Shown: positions 6,918 to 16,202, counted from the first letter of the stretch. The stretch is 64,000 nucleotides of DNA from Marinobacter sp. NP-4(2019) (GCF_003994855.1 NZ_CP034142.1:2852001-2916000); one strand, 5' to 3'. Notes: generated from the sequence alone by a model not told the origin. Translations and numbers: made by a program.

Positions 6918-8077
6918 AGGCGGGCCGAGAACACCACGAACTTTGGATCGGCCTGCAACTGGGTAACCACTGGAAAGTACCGCTTCAGGCTGCGGTGGTA
7001 ACCGAGATGCCGGTTGCCAACCATCAGCAGCTGCCCGCTGTTTTCCAGGTGCCGGGCAGCCTGTCGGAACAAACGTAGCGCTATGTGGTCACCCACCACG
7101 CCACCCTCATGGAATGGTGGGTTAAGCAGGATAAGATCGAACTTTCCCGTATCCTCCGGAACGCCATCCCCATGACAGAAATGGGCGTCAGCGGCTGACG
7201 CCGTCGTCTCGACATTGCGCTTCGCGCTGACGATCGCCTGACTGGACACATCACTGAACACCATGTTGAGTGCTGGCTGGGCACCCAATGCCTCCAGCCC
7301 CAGCACACCGTTACCGCAGGCCAGGTCCAGCACTCTTGCTCCAGATGCCAGTGTGGCAGCCACCCGACGAACCTCCGGCAGTAACAGCCGGGTCCCGATA
7401 TCCAGGCGCTCCCGCGCAAATACAGCGGGAAGAGCGTTGACACTGTGGCCACCATCCAGAGGGTAGCCCTTCCACTGCCCCTGCCAGCCTTCCAGACCGT
7501 GATCACCTCGTTGACACACCACCACCCGGGCCTTTTTGCGGGCAGGACAGACCTGCTTCGTCCGGACCAGATCATTGAACACCTCAACACTCCGGTCCGG
7601 CAGGTGTTTGATCATACCGCCGGCAATCAGGACACCATCCGGCACCAGCACATCGTTTGACCAGCGCAGCAGCCAGCACAGGTAGTCCAACTGTCGGGGA
7701 ATCCGCATGACAATGACATCAAAAGGCCCCTGAGGCGGCGCGAGCCAGCTCTTGGGGGCAGCCACATTGTCCGCCCCGTTGGCGCGACCATTCTGTATCA
7801 GGGCTTCTGACAGAGTGGCACTGTCTGCCAGCGATACCGGGTCGAATCGACGGAGCCCCAGGGTCAGCGCACCGAACTGGTCATCCACCACCAGCACTTT
7901 CTTGCCTGCGCTTTCTGGTACGCGGATAAAGGCCTGCTCCAGCAACAACTCATCGGCGGCATCCCAGGCTCTCAGGGTGCGATCAGTGTTACCGGGACGC
8001 TTGAGAGTCAGCGTGTCTTCAGGCGTTTTCAGGGTGTCACTTGTCATTTCAGGCACCAAATCAGGCAGGTTGAACAT
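6890..8077 (-). CDS. rlmG: 23S rRNA (guanine-N2) methyltransferase RlmG
   Basis: RlmG makes m2G1835 in 23S rRNA. The protein has two methyltransferase-like halves: a degenerate N-terminal domain and a C-terminal catalytic one with the SAM motif VLDLACGNGVLGLEALG and the NPPFH catalytic motif at about residue 318. The N-terminus (LRAWDAADELLLEQ) and C-terminus (NRHLGYHRSLKRYF, KFVVFSA) match RlmG. I chose the ATG at 8077 (395 aa; MFNLPDLV); a TTG at 8131 and an ATG at 8047 are alternatives, none with a clear ribosome site. Its paralogue rsmC is two genes away on the same strand. The 3' end overlaps ribE by 28 bases. Confidence 0.88.
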   Translation of the reverse strand: MFNLPDLVPEMTSDTLKTPEDTLTLKRPGNTDRTLRAWDAADELLLEQAFIRVPESAGKKVLVVDDQFGALTLGLRRFDPVSLADSATLSEALIQNGRANGADNVAAPKSWLAPPQGPFDVIVMRIPRQLDYLCWLLRWSNDVLVPDGVLIAGGMIKHLPDRSVEVFNDLVRTKQVCPARKKARVVVCQRGDHGLEGWQGQWKGYPLDGGHSVNALPAVFARERLDIGTRLLLPEVRRVAATLASGARVLDLACGNGVLGLEALGAQPALNMVFSDVSSQAIVSAKRNVETTASAADAHFCHGDGVPEDTGKFDLILLNPPFHEGGVVGDHIALRLFRQAARHLENSGQLLMVGNRHLGYHRSLKRYFPVVTQLQADPKFVVFSARLQPLGAGRS

Positions 8078-8166
8078 CGGCGACCATTCTAGGCTGATTA
8101 CTCTAGAAATTAACCCTAAAGTGGCTTCCAAGTTGAATTGAAACCGATCCAGATGAGAGACCCGAT

Positions 8167-8613
8167 ATGATCCGCGATTCCATCAAGAACCGCTTTGAGT
8201 CCGTTCAGGCTGCAGGCAAGCGCTTTGAAGACCAGCTTCGCCCCCAGCTCGACAAGGCCTCTGCCGAACTGAAAAAGGTTCTGGCCAACATGGGTGCAGA
8301 CGTCTCGGAGCCACGCAGCCTGTCTGAAGTGGTCAGCCAGATTCGCAGCAAGAACCCGACGTTCCGTGAACTCACACTGCGCCTGGACGTTGCCACCTAC
8401 GACCTGCGTAAAAAGCTGTGGTGGGACGCCAACATGATGACCGCCTACTTCACTGACAAGGCGGGCAAAACTTACGAGGCCGAGGTCAAACCCAAGCTGA
8501 CTGAAGCCCGCAGCCGTGCCGAATCGGAAGCCCGTCGCCTGATTGAGCAGGTACGCGAGCTGGCACCCGGCCGCAATGCCCGCAATCAGGAAGACACTTC
8601 CGGGAAAGAATGA
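8167..8613 (+). CDS. Small unrecognised alpha-helical protein
   Basis: A 148-residue soluble protein, highly charged, mostly Lys/Arg/Glu/Ala/Leu. Predicted long helices, including a possible coiled coil at residues about 100-135 (EAEVKPKLTEARSRAESEAR). There is one aromatic patch (KLWWDANMMTAYF, about 79-91). No cysteine, signal peptide or membrane segment. GAGAG sits 6 bases before the ATG and a strong terminator follows, so it is a genuine single-gene unit. It is divergent from rlmG and convergent with rsmC. I recognise no family; a structural or nucleoid/granule-associated role would be speculation. Confidence 0.75.
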   Translation: MIRDSIKNRFESVQAAGKRFEDQLRPQLDKASAELKKVLANMGADVSEPRSLSEVVSQIRSKNPTFRELTLRLDVATYDLRKKLWWDANMMTAYFTDKAGKTYEAEVKPKLTEARSRAESEARRLIEQVRELAPGRNARNQEDTSGKE

Positions 8614-8652
8614 TTTCAGGTTGTCTCCCTTTCTTTTGGACACAACCTTTTT

Positions 8653-8678
8653 GCCCCTCACCCCAGGGGCTTTTTTTT
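8653..8678 (+). terminator. Rho-independent terminator
   Basis: GCCCCT (8653-8658), a six-base loop and AGGGGC (8665-8670), followed by eight T residues. It ends the transcript of the 148-aa gene 40 bases after its stop, and lies between that gene and convergent rsmC. Confidence 0.9.
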
Positions 8679-8700
8679 GTCTGGATAACAGTTCCGGCGG

Positions 8701-9747
8701 TTATCGACGTTTCGCGGAATACACGGTAAAACGCTTGTCGCACTGCAGCCTTGTAACCGGACCAATGCATTTGGTCATCAGCGCCTCGTAGGGCAGGAAG
8801 CTGTTGGCAACCAGCCGCAACTCACCTCCGGGCTGCAAATGAACCGCGACCTGCTGCAGGAATCGCTCAGTCATTGAGGTATCTGTCCGCACTCCGGTGT
8901 GAAATGGCGGGTTGGTCACAATGGCACGATATTTCCGGGTGACACCCGCCAAGCCATCGGATGCCATCACGTCCCCCAGGGCCTGGGCACGGGTGTAGGT
9001 CGCCTTGGCGCAGATCACCGCCTGGGACTGCACGTCCACGGCATCAACTGGAGAAGGCTCGATGCCTTGCTCCCGCTGCCAGCACTGCATCCAACTGCCA
9101 ATGACACCGGCACCGCAAGCAAAATCCAGCGCATATCCACGGGGAAGGGGCTGCTCAGCAAGACTTTGCAGCAACATCGCCGTACCGTCATCCAGTTGAC
9201 CATCGCTGAAGATACCGGGCAAGCCGGCCACATCTATTCGCACTCCCGCACACTCGACAGGGTGCCATTGCATCCAGGCTTCAAGATCAAAGGTAGTCAC
9301 CGGCACAAATGCTTCCGCGAGCCATACCTGGCAGTGGCGGGCGCTATCCACTTTGGCGGCTTCCGGCGCCACCAGCTTTAACTGCTTGACCGCCCCCGCA
9401 ATTCCTTCGCGCTTCTCTCCAATCAGCAACAACCTTGCGCCATCGGCAGCAAGCCAGCGCGCCAACTCCAGCCGGAACGTCAACTCTGCACGGGCCTTGG
9501 GCAGGAAAACCACCAGGGTGTCGGCGCACGCGGCTTTCAGTGCATCGTCGTCATAGCCAAACGCAGGCTGCCAGTCTTTTATTGCCGGCATCCGTGAAAA
9601 CACGCCGGCATGTTCTGTCATCGCTATTCCACCGCTGGGTAACCGGGATAACAGAGTGGCGTCGGAGAGACCGATCAGGGCCAGGCGACCCTTGATCAGG
9701 TCGCGATTTCTAAGCAGGGCCTCATGGGCATTGGGTAATGCAGACAT
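8701..9747 (-). CDS. rsmC: 16S rRNA (guanine-N2) methyltransferase RsmC
   Basis: RsmC makes m2G1207 in 16S rRNA in the 30S subunit. The 348 residues show the RsmC/RlmG double architecture: an N-terminal non-catalytic methyltransferase fold (FGYDDDALK..., LVVFLPKARAE) and a C-terminal catalytic domain with ALDFACGAGVIGSWM and NPPFHTG at about residue 279, followed by RLVANSFLPYEALM, typical of RsmC. The ATG at 9747 gives the usual family length. It ends 22 bases from the terminator of the convergent small gene. It sits close to its paralogue rlmG. Confidence 0.92.
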   Translation of the reverse strand: MSALPNAHEALLRNRDLIKGRLALIGLSDATLLSRLPSGGIAMTEHAGVFSRMPAIKDWQPAFGYDDDALKAACADTLVVFLPKARAELTFRLELARWLAADGARLLLIGEKREGIAGAVKQLKLVAPEAAKVDSARHCQVWLAEAFVPVTTFDLEAWMQWHPVECAGVRIDVAGLPGIFSDGQLDDGTAMLLQSLAEQPLPRGYALDFACGAGVIGSWMQCWQREQGIEPSPVDAVDVQSQAVICAKATYTRAQALGDVMASDGLAGVTRKYRAIVTNPPFHTGVRTDTSMTERFLQQVAVHLQPGGELRLVANSFLPYEALMTKCIGPVTRLQCDKRFTVYSAKRR

Positions 9748-9802
9748 TGGTTTGGGACATCCCGAGCTGGTATACAGGCGGGATACTCTAACCGGAATCT
9801 GG

Positions 9803-9830
9803 CCCGGAGTCTCGGTCCACTGACTCCGGG
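9803..9830. repeat. Inverted repeat upstream of rsmC
   Basis: CCCGGAGTC (9803-9811) and GACTCCGGG (9822-9830) form a perfect 9-bp stem with a 10-base loop, 55 bases before the rsmC start and 27 bases beyond the stop of the 57-aa ORF. No T-run on either strand; it could protect the 3' end of the small message or weakly terminate it. Confidence 0.5.
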
Positions 9831-9857
9831 GCCGGGGATAGGCAAAAAGGGTTGCCT

Positions 9858-10031
9858 CTACTTGTACCGGGCGACGGTACCAACCCGCAGGGCATCTTCC
9901 GGAGACATCCCCCAGTCCTCCCGTTGCGTGGGCTGACGGGATTGGTCGCTCCTGCGATCATGTTCCACAGAGCCCTCAGCGCTTTTGCGCTGATTCAATG
10001 CATCCAGAGCTTTTTGCACCAAAATTCGCAT
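9858..10031 (-). CDS. Small 57-aa basic/polar protein, unrecognised
   Basis: A 57-codon ORF (MRILVQKALDALNQRK... ending EDALRVGTVARYK, then TAG). The key support is the near-perfect ribosome site AGGAGGTGA directly before GCA-ATG, stronger than that of almost any other gene in the window. The protein has a basic amphipathic start, a polar middle rich in Arg/Ser/Gln/Asp and a motif-like end (DWGMSPEDALRVG). It follows gdhB on the same strand but is separated by 171 bases with a hairpin, a possible promoter (TTGACC near 10106-10111, 17 bp, TAGCCT) and a 16-bp palindrome. Function unknown. Confidence 0.65.
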   Translation of the reverse strand: MRILVQKALDALNQRKSAEGSVEHDRRSDQSRQPTQREDWGMSPEDALRVGTVARYK

Positions 10032-10052
10032 TGCTCACCTCCTGACTGACTA

Positions 10053-10068
10053 CGGTACAAGTGTACCG
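10053..10068. promoter_or_regulatory. 16-bp palindromic operator before the 57-aa ORF
   Basis: CGGTACA-AG-TGTACCG is a perfect 7+2+7 palindrome, 21 bases upstream of the small ORF's ATG and just beyond its ribosome site. The arrangement suits a dimeric repressor (TetR or MarR type). A related pair, GTACCG (9864-9869) and CGGTAC (9875-9880), lies at the 3' end of the same ORF. The regulator is unknown. Confidence 0.5.
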
Positions 10069-10096
10069 AAACCGCAGCAGGCTATCTGTGATGACA

Positions 10097-10121
10097 ACGA
10101 GGGTCAACAAGTGACCCTCGT
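10097..10121. repeat. Inverted repeat between gdhB and the small ORF
   Basis: ACGAGGGTCA (10097-10106), a five-base loop and TGACCCTCGT (10112-10121): a perfect 10-bp stem 82 bases after the gdhB stop. A six-base T-run follows on the + strand (from 10127), but gdhB is on the minus strand, where no T-run follows. It may be a factor-assisted terminator for gdhB or an operator overlapping the next promoter. Confidence 0.5.
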
Positions 10122-10202
10122 CACGATTTTTTGACACAAATTGACAGTTTTCAGGCTCGCTTTTCTGGCAACCGTCACGAACCGTAACCCCGGGCGCCAC
10201 AT

Positions 10203-13200
10203 TCAAGCGGTCACCACTTCATCCTCCTCGTGAGCACTGTGCATGGTCGCCTGCGCCAGATCCAGCAATTCCCGCAAGGCCACCGAAAACATGGCGTATT
10301 CCGGTTCACGAACCCCTTTGAGCTCCGTCAGCATGGTTTTCCAGCGACTGATCATAGCGTCGTGACGAGCCATCCAGCGGTCGACACAACCTGGCACCTC
10401 CTCCGGCTTGCCAGCCAGTTTGAGCACCCCGGTCGTCAACGCGCGTTGCTGCCAGTCCAGGTCTTCCCGGAAACTCTCCCGGGCCAGAGCCTGCCAGTGA
10501 GACACCGGAACCAGGGCCGCAATCGCATTGGCAAACCAGCTCAGGTCCAGTTTTTCGCCCAGATCATAATATAGGTTGGCAACGGTTTTCAGCGGCATAC
10601 CTGTCGCTTCCCGGCCCTCAATAATACCCAGGGACGAATACAGATAGCTGGTGCCGGACAGTACCGATGCCAGCTCTTTGGGCAACCCGGCTTCCTTCAG
10701 CTGATTGAAGCGCTTGTCCCAGTTAGCCCTGGCTTGTTCTCCCAGGTAGTCCGGCAGGTCGGATGTGATCTTCCAGACACCGTCGGCAAACCGCTCCATA
10801 TGACTCTGGATACTGAGTTCGGCACGGCGGTTTCGCAGTAACCAACGCACCGCCCGGCGAATCAGACGCATCAGGTCATTCATCAATTCCATCTGCAACG
10901 ATGCGGGAATGTGGAAATCCAGGGATTCTATCTTGTCCCACCAGGTATCCAACCGGAACACGTCCCGCGCGATGATCCATGCCAGGGCAATGGACGCAGG
11001 GTCGGCACCGGTTGATTGCGACAGACGTTCCACAAACGTGATGCCCATGTGGTTGACCATGTCGTTGGCGATCTGGGTGGCAATGATTTCCCGCCGCAGC
11101 TGATGCTCACTCAACTCCTTTGAGAACTTGCGGGTCATCGCCTGGGGGAACACCTTGTACATCTCGCCCGCCAGTAGTGGCTCGTCCGGCAGGGTGCTGT
11201 CAATCAGCGTCTGCTTCAGATCCCCCTTGACGTACGAAATCAACACCGACAACTCTGGTCGGGTCAGCCCCTTCTTGTCGAGTTTGCGCTCGGACAGTGT
11301 TTCATCGTCCGGGAGAAACTCAAGGGCACGATTGAGCTTGCCCTCGCTTTCCAGGGTGTTCAGTAACCGACGGTACTCTTCCATCCGGGTACTGGCTTCC
11401 TCACTGGCGATACTGATGGCTTGGGTCTGTCGGTAGTTATTCTTCAACACCAGAGCGGCCACGTCGTCGGTCATGTCTTCCAGCATGATGTTGCGTTGCT
11501 TGGACGTGAGATCGCCCATGGCCACCGCCTGATTGAGCAGAATTTTCATGTTGACTTCGTGGTCGGAGCAATCGACACCACCGGAGTTGTCGATGAAATC
11601 CGTATTCAGGCGCCCGCCGTTAAGGGCAAACTCAATACGACCAAGCTGGGTCATCCCCAGGTTGCCGCCCTCACCTACCACTTTGCAGCGCAGTTCGGTA
11701 CCGTTAATTCGCAACCCGTCGTTGGCCTTATCCCCTACATCACCATGGGTTTCATTTTTCCCTTTCACATAGGTGCCAATACCGCCAATCCACAACAGGT
11801 CTACCTGTGCCTTGAGAATATGGGTGATCAGCATGTTGGGCGGTACGCGGTCCGACTTGATACCAAGCAGTTTTTTCATTTCCGGGCTCACCGGAATCGA
11901 CTTGGCACTGCGACTGAACACACCGCCCCCCTTGGAAATCAGCTTGCTGTCGTAGTCCGTCCAGGCAGAACGGGGTAACGCGAACAGCCGCTTGCGTTCC
12001 TGATAGCTCTTTGCAGCATCCGGGGTTGGATCGATAAAGATATGGACGTGATTGAACGCCGCCACCAAACGGGTTTTCTCGGAGCACAATAACCCGTTAC
12101 CGAATACATCCCCCCCCATATCGCCGATACCAATGGCGGTAAATTCGTCCAGCGCCGGGTTAATGCCCATTTCGCGGAAATGGCGCTCAACGGACACCCA
12201 GGCACCACGGGCAGTAATCCCCATTTTTTTGTGGTCATATCCATTACTGCCACCGGAGGCAAAGGCATCCCCCATCCAGAAGCCGTACTCGGCAGACAAC
12301 TCGTTGGCGATGTCCGAGAACGTGGCCGTCCCCTTGTCCGCCGCCACTACCAGATAGTGGTCGTCGTCATCATGTCGGATGACCCGTTCCGGTGCATGGA
12401 TCTCCCCGTCCAGCAGGTTATCGGTGATATCCAACAAACCACGGATAAAGGTCTTGTAGGCATCAACGCCTTCTGCCTGAAACGCTTCCCTGTCAGACGG
12501 ATCCGGCAGACGCTTGGCAACGAAGCCCCCCTTCGCCCCCACGGGCACAATCACCGCATTTTTGACCTGCTGCGCTTTCACCAGCCCCAGGATTTCCGTG
12601 CGGTAGTCCTCGAACCGGTCCGACCAGCGCAAGCCGCCGCGAGCTACCTTGCCACCGCGCAAGTGCACACCTTCCACCCGAGGGGAATAAACAAATATTT
12701 CAAACATCGGCATCGGCAGCGGCATGTCGGGGATCTGGGTGGGATCAAACTTGACGCTGATGTAGGACTTGTTCCTGCCTTCGCCGTCGAACTGGAAATA
12801 GTTGGTGCGCAGGGTTGCCTGCATCAGCTCCAGATACAACCTCAACACCCGGTCTTCACTCAGATTTTCAACGGCATCCAGGCCGGCATTGAACTCGATC
12901 TCCAGCTTTTGCTGGGCCGCATTGCTTTTCCCCTCGCTCTGATAGCGATCCGGGTTGAAACGAACCTCAAAGAACTCCAATAACGACTGAGCCAGATCGA
13001 CATGATTGACCAGGGAATTGGAGATAAAAGTCTGACTGTTGGAGATACGGATCTGCCGCATATAGCGGGCATAGGTCCGCAACAGCGCAATCTGCCGCCA
13101 GCTCATGTAAGAGGCTAACAGCAACCGGTTAAAGGCATCGTTTTCCGCATCGCCGTACCAGACCCGTCGGAACAGATCCTCGAAGATCGGGCGAATCCGA

Positions 13201-15086
13201 TGGATGTCCACCACATCGCCACTATAGGCCTGCAGGGTGAAGTCGTGAATCCAGACGACCTTACCGTGCCGGTCATTCACCTCGAAGGGATGCTCCCCAA
13301 TCACCCGAAAGCCAAGGTTGTCGAATATCGGCATGACATCTGACAGGGGCAACGGCTCGTTTGCGTGGAACAGCTTGAAATGGAGGGTATTCTCCTCCTC
13401 CTCCAGGGCCCGGTAGAAACTCATGGTGAGTTTGCCATCCGCAGCATCGGAAATATGCTCCAGATCTATCGCAGCCCGCCGGGGTGAAAACATGTCGGTG
13501 TAACTCGGCGGGAACCCTCCGGAGTACAACCGGTAAAATTCATTGCCCTGTTCTTCGCCGTAGACCTCGTTGAGTGCTTCCGCCAGGCCGTCGCGCCATG
13601 ACTGTGCCAGTTCAATCACCTTCTCACGGATTTCGGCAATAGGAAGCTGACGATTCTCAACCTGGGGCACACGGATGGTGAACTGCACCCGTGCCAGCAC
13701 CGACTCGGAAAAGTGTGTCACAAACTCAATGTCTTCAGCTTCCAGGCGGTCCAACAACACCTGCTCTACCTTCAGGCGCAACTCGGTGTTGTAGATATCC
13801 CTCGGGAAGAACGCCAGACAGGTCACAAACTGGCCATAAACATCCTCCCGCATGAATAGTTCAATACGCCGCCGCTCCTGGATATAGAGAATATTCTTGG
13901 CAACGCGGAGCAATTCCTGAGGCTCAATCTGGAACAGTTCATCCCGCGGGTAGAGAGTCAGGATCTGCTCAAGCTCCTTGCCGGCATAATCATCCCGCAG
14001 AAAACCGGACTTTTTCATCACCGAATGGAATTTTCTTCGCAGCAGCGGGATGTCTTCCGGGGGTTCGTTGTAGGCACGGGAGGTATACAGACCCAGGAAG
14101 CGGCGCTCTCCCACCACTTCACCCTTGCTGTTGAATTTTTTGACAGCGATATAATCCGGGTAGGCAGGGCGATGCACCCGCGACCGTTGCGCCGACTTGG
14201 CGAAAATAAAAACGTCGTCTGTACGGGTCATTTCGTGGCGGGTACGCTGAGGCAGCTCGTTCAGACGGACCTTGTCCGGGCGCTCATTGTTGACCCTCAG
14301 AATCCCCAACTCGGAATTCTCCACACGCCGGACCACCATGCCGCTTTTGTCCCTGACGAAATCGTATTCATCGTACCCGAGGAAGGTAAACCGGTCCGAT
14401 ACCAGCCAGTTGAGAAATGCCTGGGCTTCTTCCTTGTCCTCGTCACTGATGCCGGCGGTGGTAACATCCAGTTCGGTAATGAGCTCATTCACCTTACCCG
14501 TCACCACCGGGAAATCTTCAACCGCAATCCTCACTTCATGGAGAATCGTCTGAAAGACGTTTTCCAGATCCCGGAGATCAGACGGATCACTGTGTCGATC
14601 AATTTCCAGAACGATAAATGCCTCGTACTCCGAACCAGCACTCGACTTCTTGGTAGAATGCAGTTTCTTGAGCTTGCCATTCTCGTCACGATCCACCCGC
14701 AGGACGGAATGCTGGATGGAATGGGTGCCTATTTCCCGCTGATTGATCGCGATGCGGAGGGAATCAATGAGAAATGGCATGTTCGGATGCAGAATGAATA
14801 TGACGGTATGGGTCGACTGCCAGCCATCACTCTCCAGATCCGGGTTGAAGACCGCAACCGGTGTCTCGTCCGCACTGCGCTTCTGCAGGAACTGCCAGGC
14901 TGCCAATATCGCGCCGTAGGTATCCGAGAATCGTCGACTCACAAGCTCTTCAAGGGGAATATGAGCGTAATGCTGCCTGGCAAACTCACTGATTTTCTTT
15001 GCTTCCGTCTTTGCGATTTTTTGCAGGAAAGCATCGGCCAGCTGCTCAAAAAACTGATCCTTGCTGGCAACCGTCAGCGCATTCAT
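10203..15086 (-). CDS. gdhB: NAD-specific glutamate dehydrogenase, large (180 kDa) type
   Basis: Converts glutamate to 2-oxoglutarate and ammonia with NAD, mainly in amino acid catabolism. The 1,627 residues match the GDH-180 class (Pseudomonas GdhB about 1,620). The N-terminal regulatory region of about 700 residues contains ACT-like segments. The catalytic core carries GGKVARGGLRWSDRFEDYR, the GAKGGF substrate motif (about residue 850) and the nucleotide-binding GIGDMGGDVFGNG (about 990). A long helical C-terminal region follows. The ATG at 15086 has GAGG six bases upstream. It is divergent from moxR across a 144-bp gap. Long open frames on the opposite strand inside it (e.g. 14025-15113) are shadows. 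In Pseudomonas the enzyme is arginine-inducible; no operator was recognised here. Confidence 0.96.
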   Translation of the reverse strand: MNALTVASKDQFFEQLADAFLQKIAKTEAKKISEFARQHYAHIPLEELVSRRFSDTYGAILAAWQFLQKRSADETPVAVFNPDLESDGWQSTHTVIFILHPNMPFLIDSLRIAINQREIGTHSIQHSVLRVDRDENGKLKKLHSTKKSSAGSEYEAFIVLEIDRHSDPSDLRDLENVFQTILHEVRIAVEDFPVVTGKVNELITELDVTTAGISDEDKEEAQAFLNWLVSDRFTFLGYDEYDFVRDKSGMVVRRVENSELGILRVNNERPDKVRLNELPQRTRHEMTRTDDVFIFAKSAQRSRVHRPAYPDYIAVKKFNSKGEVVGERRFLGLYTSRAYNEPPEDIPLLRRKFHSVMKKSGFLRDDYAGKELEQILTLYPRDELFQIEPQELLRVAKNILYIQERRRIELFMREDVYGQFVTCLAFFPRDIYNTELRLKVEQVLLDRLEAEDIEFVTHFSESVLARVQFTIRVPQVENRQLPIAEIREKVIELAQSWRDGLAEALNEVYGEEQGNEFYRLYSGGFPPSYTDMFSPRRAAIDLEHISDAADGKLTMSFYRALEEEENTLHFKLFHANEPLPLSDVMPIFDNLGFRVIGEHPFEVNDRHGKVVWIHDFTLQAYSGDVVDIHRIRPIFEDLFRRVWYGDAENDAFNRLLLASYMSWRQIALLRTYARYMRQIRISNSQTFISNSLVNHVDLAQSLLEFFEVRFNPDRYQSEGKSNAAQQKLEIEFNAGLDAVENLSEDRVLRLYLELMQATLRTNYFQFDGEGRNKSYISVKFDPTQIPDMPLPMPMFEIFVYSPRVEGVHLRGGKVARGGLRWSDRFEDYRTEILGLVKAQQVKNAVIVPVGAKGGFVAKRLPDPSDREAFQAEGVDAYKTFIRGLLDITDNLLDGEIHAPERVIRHDDDDHYLVVAADKGTATFSDIANELSAEYGFWMGDAFASGGSNGYDHKKMGITARGAWVSVERHFREMGINPALDEFTAIGIGDMGGDVFGNGLLCSEKTRLVAAFNHVHIFIDPTPDAAKSYQERKRLFALPRSAWTDYDSKLISKGGGVFSRSAKSIPVSPEMKKLLGIKSDRVPPNMLITHILKAQVDLLWIGGIGTYVKGKNETHGDVGDKANDGLRINGTELRCKVVGEGGNLGMTQLGRIEFALNGGRLNTDFIDNSGGVDCSDHEVNMKILLNQAVAMGDLTSKQRNIMLEDMTDDVAALVLKNNYRQTQAISIASEEASTRMEEYRRLLNTLESEGKLNRALEFLPDDETLSERKLDKKGLTRPELSVLISYVKGDLKQTLIDSTLPDEPLLAGEMYKVFPQAMTRKFSKELSEHQLRREIIATQIANDMVNHMGITFVERLSQSTGADPASIALAWIIARDVFRLDTWWDKIESLDFHIPASLQMELMNDLMRLIRRAVRWLLRNRRAELSIQSHMERFADGVWKITSDLPDYLGEQARANWDKRFNQLKEAGLPKELASVLSGTSYLYSSLGIIEGREATGMPLKTVANLYYDLGEKLDLSWFANAIAALVPVSHWQALARESFREDLDWQQRALTTGVLKLAGKPEEVPGCVDRWMARHDAMISRWKTMLTELKGVREPEYAMFSVALRELLDLAQATMHSAHEEDEVVTA

Positions 15087-15230
15087 AGTCGACCTCAGTT
15101 TAGTGTGAAATAAACGTAATCAGGGTATCGTCACATAAGCATAGTCAAGCCCTTGATTTTTGCCGACCAGATGCGAAAACTGCGGCAAATACTTAAGTAA
15201 AGAGCCTCCACACAGGAACAAGTACTGCCC

Positions 15231-16193
15231 ATGTCACTACAGCATACGTTCGGGGAACTTCGGTCTCAGTTAGCGAAAAGGATTATTGGCCAGGAAAAAC
15301 TGGTGGACCGGCTACTGATTGCCTTGCTGGCAGACGGACACCTGTTGGTCGAAGGCGCCCCCGGTCTTGCCAAGACCACGGCAATCAAGGCCCTGGCAGA
15401 GCACCTGGAAGGAGACTTCCATCGTATCCAGTTTACTCCAGACCTGTTGCCCTCGGACGTTACCGGCAGCGAGATCTATCGCGCCGAGACCGGCCAGTTT
15501 GAGTTCCAGCATGGCCCGATCTTCCATAACCTGGTACTTGCCGATGAAATCAACCGGGCACCGGCCAAAGTACAATCCGCCCTGCTGGAAGCCATGGGCG
15601 AACGGCAGGTCAGTGTGGGTATGCGCACCTTCCCCCTCGATCCGCTGTTCATGGTGATGGCCACCCAGAACCCCATTGAACAGGAAGGCACCTACCCGCT
15701 CCCGGAAGCCCAACTTGACCGTTTCCTGATGCACGTGGTGATTGACTATCCGTCCGCCGAAGCCGAAAAAGCCATCCTCCACCTGGCGCGCAACGATTAC
15801 CGTCAGGGTCAGCCGGCCGCCGCCATCCGCCTGAGTGCGGATCAGGTATTCCAGGCACGCCGGGATATAGCGGATATCTACATGGCGGACCCCGTAGAAC
15901 AGTATTTGCTCGCCCTGGTCCTTGCCACCCGCGACCCACAGAAGCTGGACCCGGAACTTGCGCGCTGGACCGCTTTCGGCGCCAGCCCACGGGGCACGAT
16001 CGCCCTGGATCGCTGTGCCCGCGCCCTGGCCTGGCTGGAAGGCCGCGACTATGTCAGCCCCGATGATGTCCGCAATATTGTATTCGATGTACTCCGCCAC
16101 CGGATTTTGCTGACCTTCGAGGCGGAAGCCGAAGGCATGACTGCCGACGCCGTGATTCAAAGACTGATTGATCATGTTCCTGTTATTGCCTGA
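15231..16193 (+). CDS. MoxR-family AAA+ ATPase
   Basis: A 320-residue MoxR chaperone-like ATPase, thought to help maturation or metal insertion of partner proteins with von Willebrand A domains. The Walker A variant GAPGLAKT is at residues 42-49; Walker B follows as VLADEINRAPAKVQSALLEAM; sensor ATQNPIEQEGTYPLPEAQLDRF is typical of MoxR. First gene of the operon moxR-DUF58-DUF4381-batA-batB/C-batD, all with overlaps or short gaps. The ribosome site is weak (AGGA about 13 bases before the ATG). Divergent from gdhB. Confidence 0.93.
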   Translation: MSLQHTFGELRSQLAKRIIGQEKLVDRLLIALLADGHLLVEGAPGLAKTTAIKALAEHLEGDFHRIQFTPDLLPSDVTGSEIYRAETGQFEFQHGPIFHNLVLADEINRAPAKVQSALLEAMGERQVSVGMRTFPLDPLFMVMATQNPIEQEGTYPLPEAQLDRFLMHVVIDYPSAEAEKAILHLARNDYRQGQPAAAIRLSADQVFQARRDIADIYMADPVEQYLLALVLATRDPQKLDPELARWTAFGASPRGTIALDRCARALAWLEGRDYVSPDDVRNIVFDVLRHRILLTFEAEAEGMTADAVIQRLIDHVPVIA

Positions 16194-16202
16194 CCATACC
16201 CA

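Noticed and set aside
12180..15113. Long open frames opposite gdhB (e.g. 14025-15113, 12180-12983)
   Set aside because: They mirror the codon pattern of gdhB, have no ribosome sites and no recognisable protein.
15155..15190. TTTGCCG ... CGGCAAA inverted pair upstream of moxR
   Set aside because: Only 7-bp arms with a 17-base loop in a low-complexity gap; not above chance.
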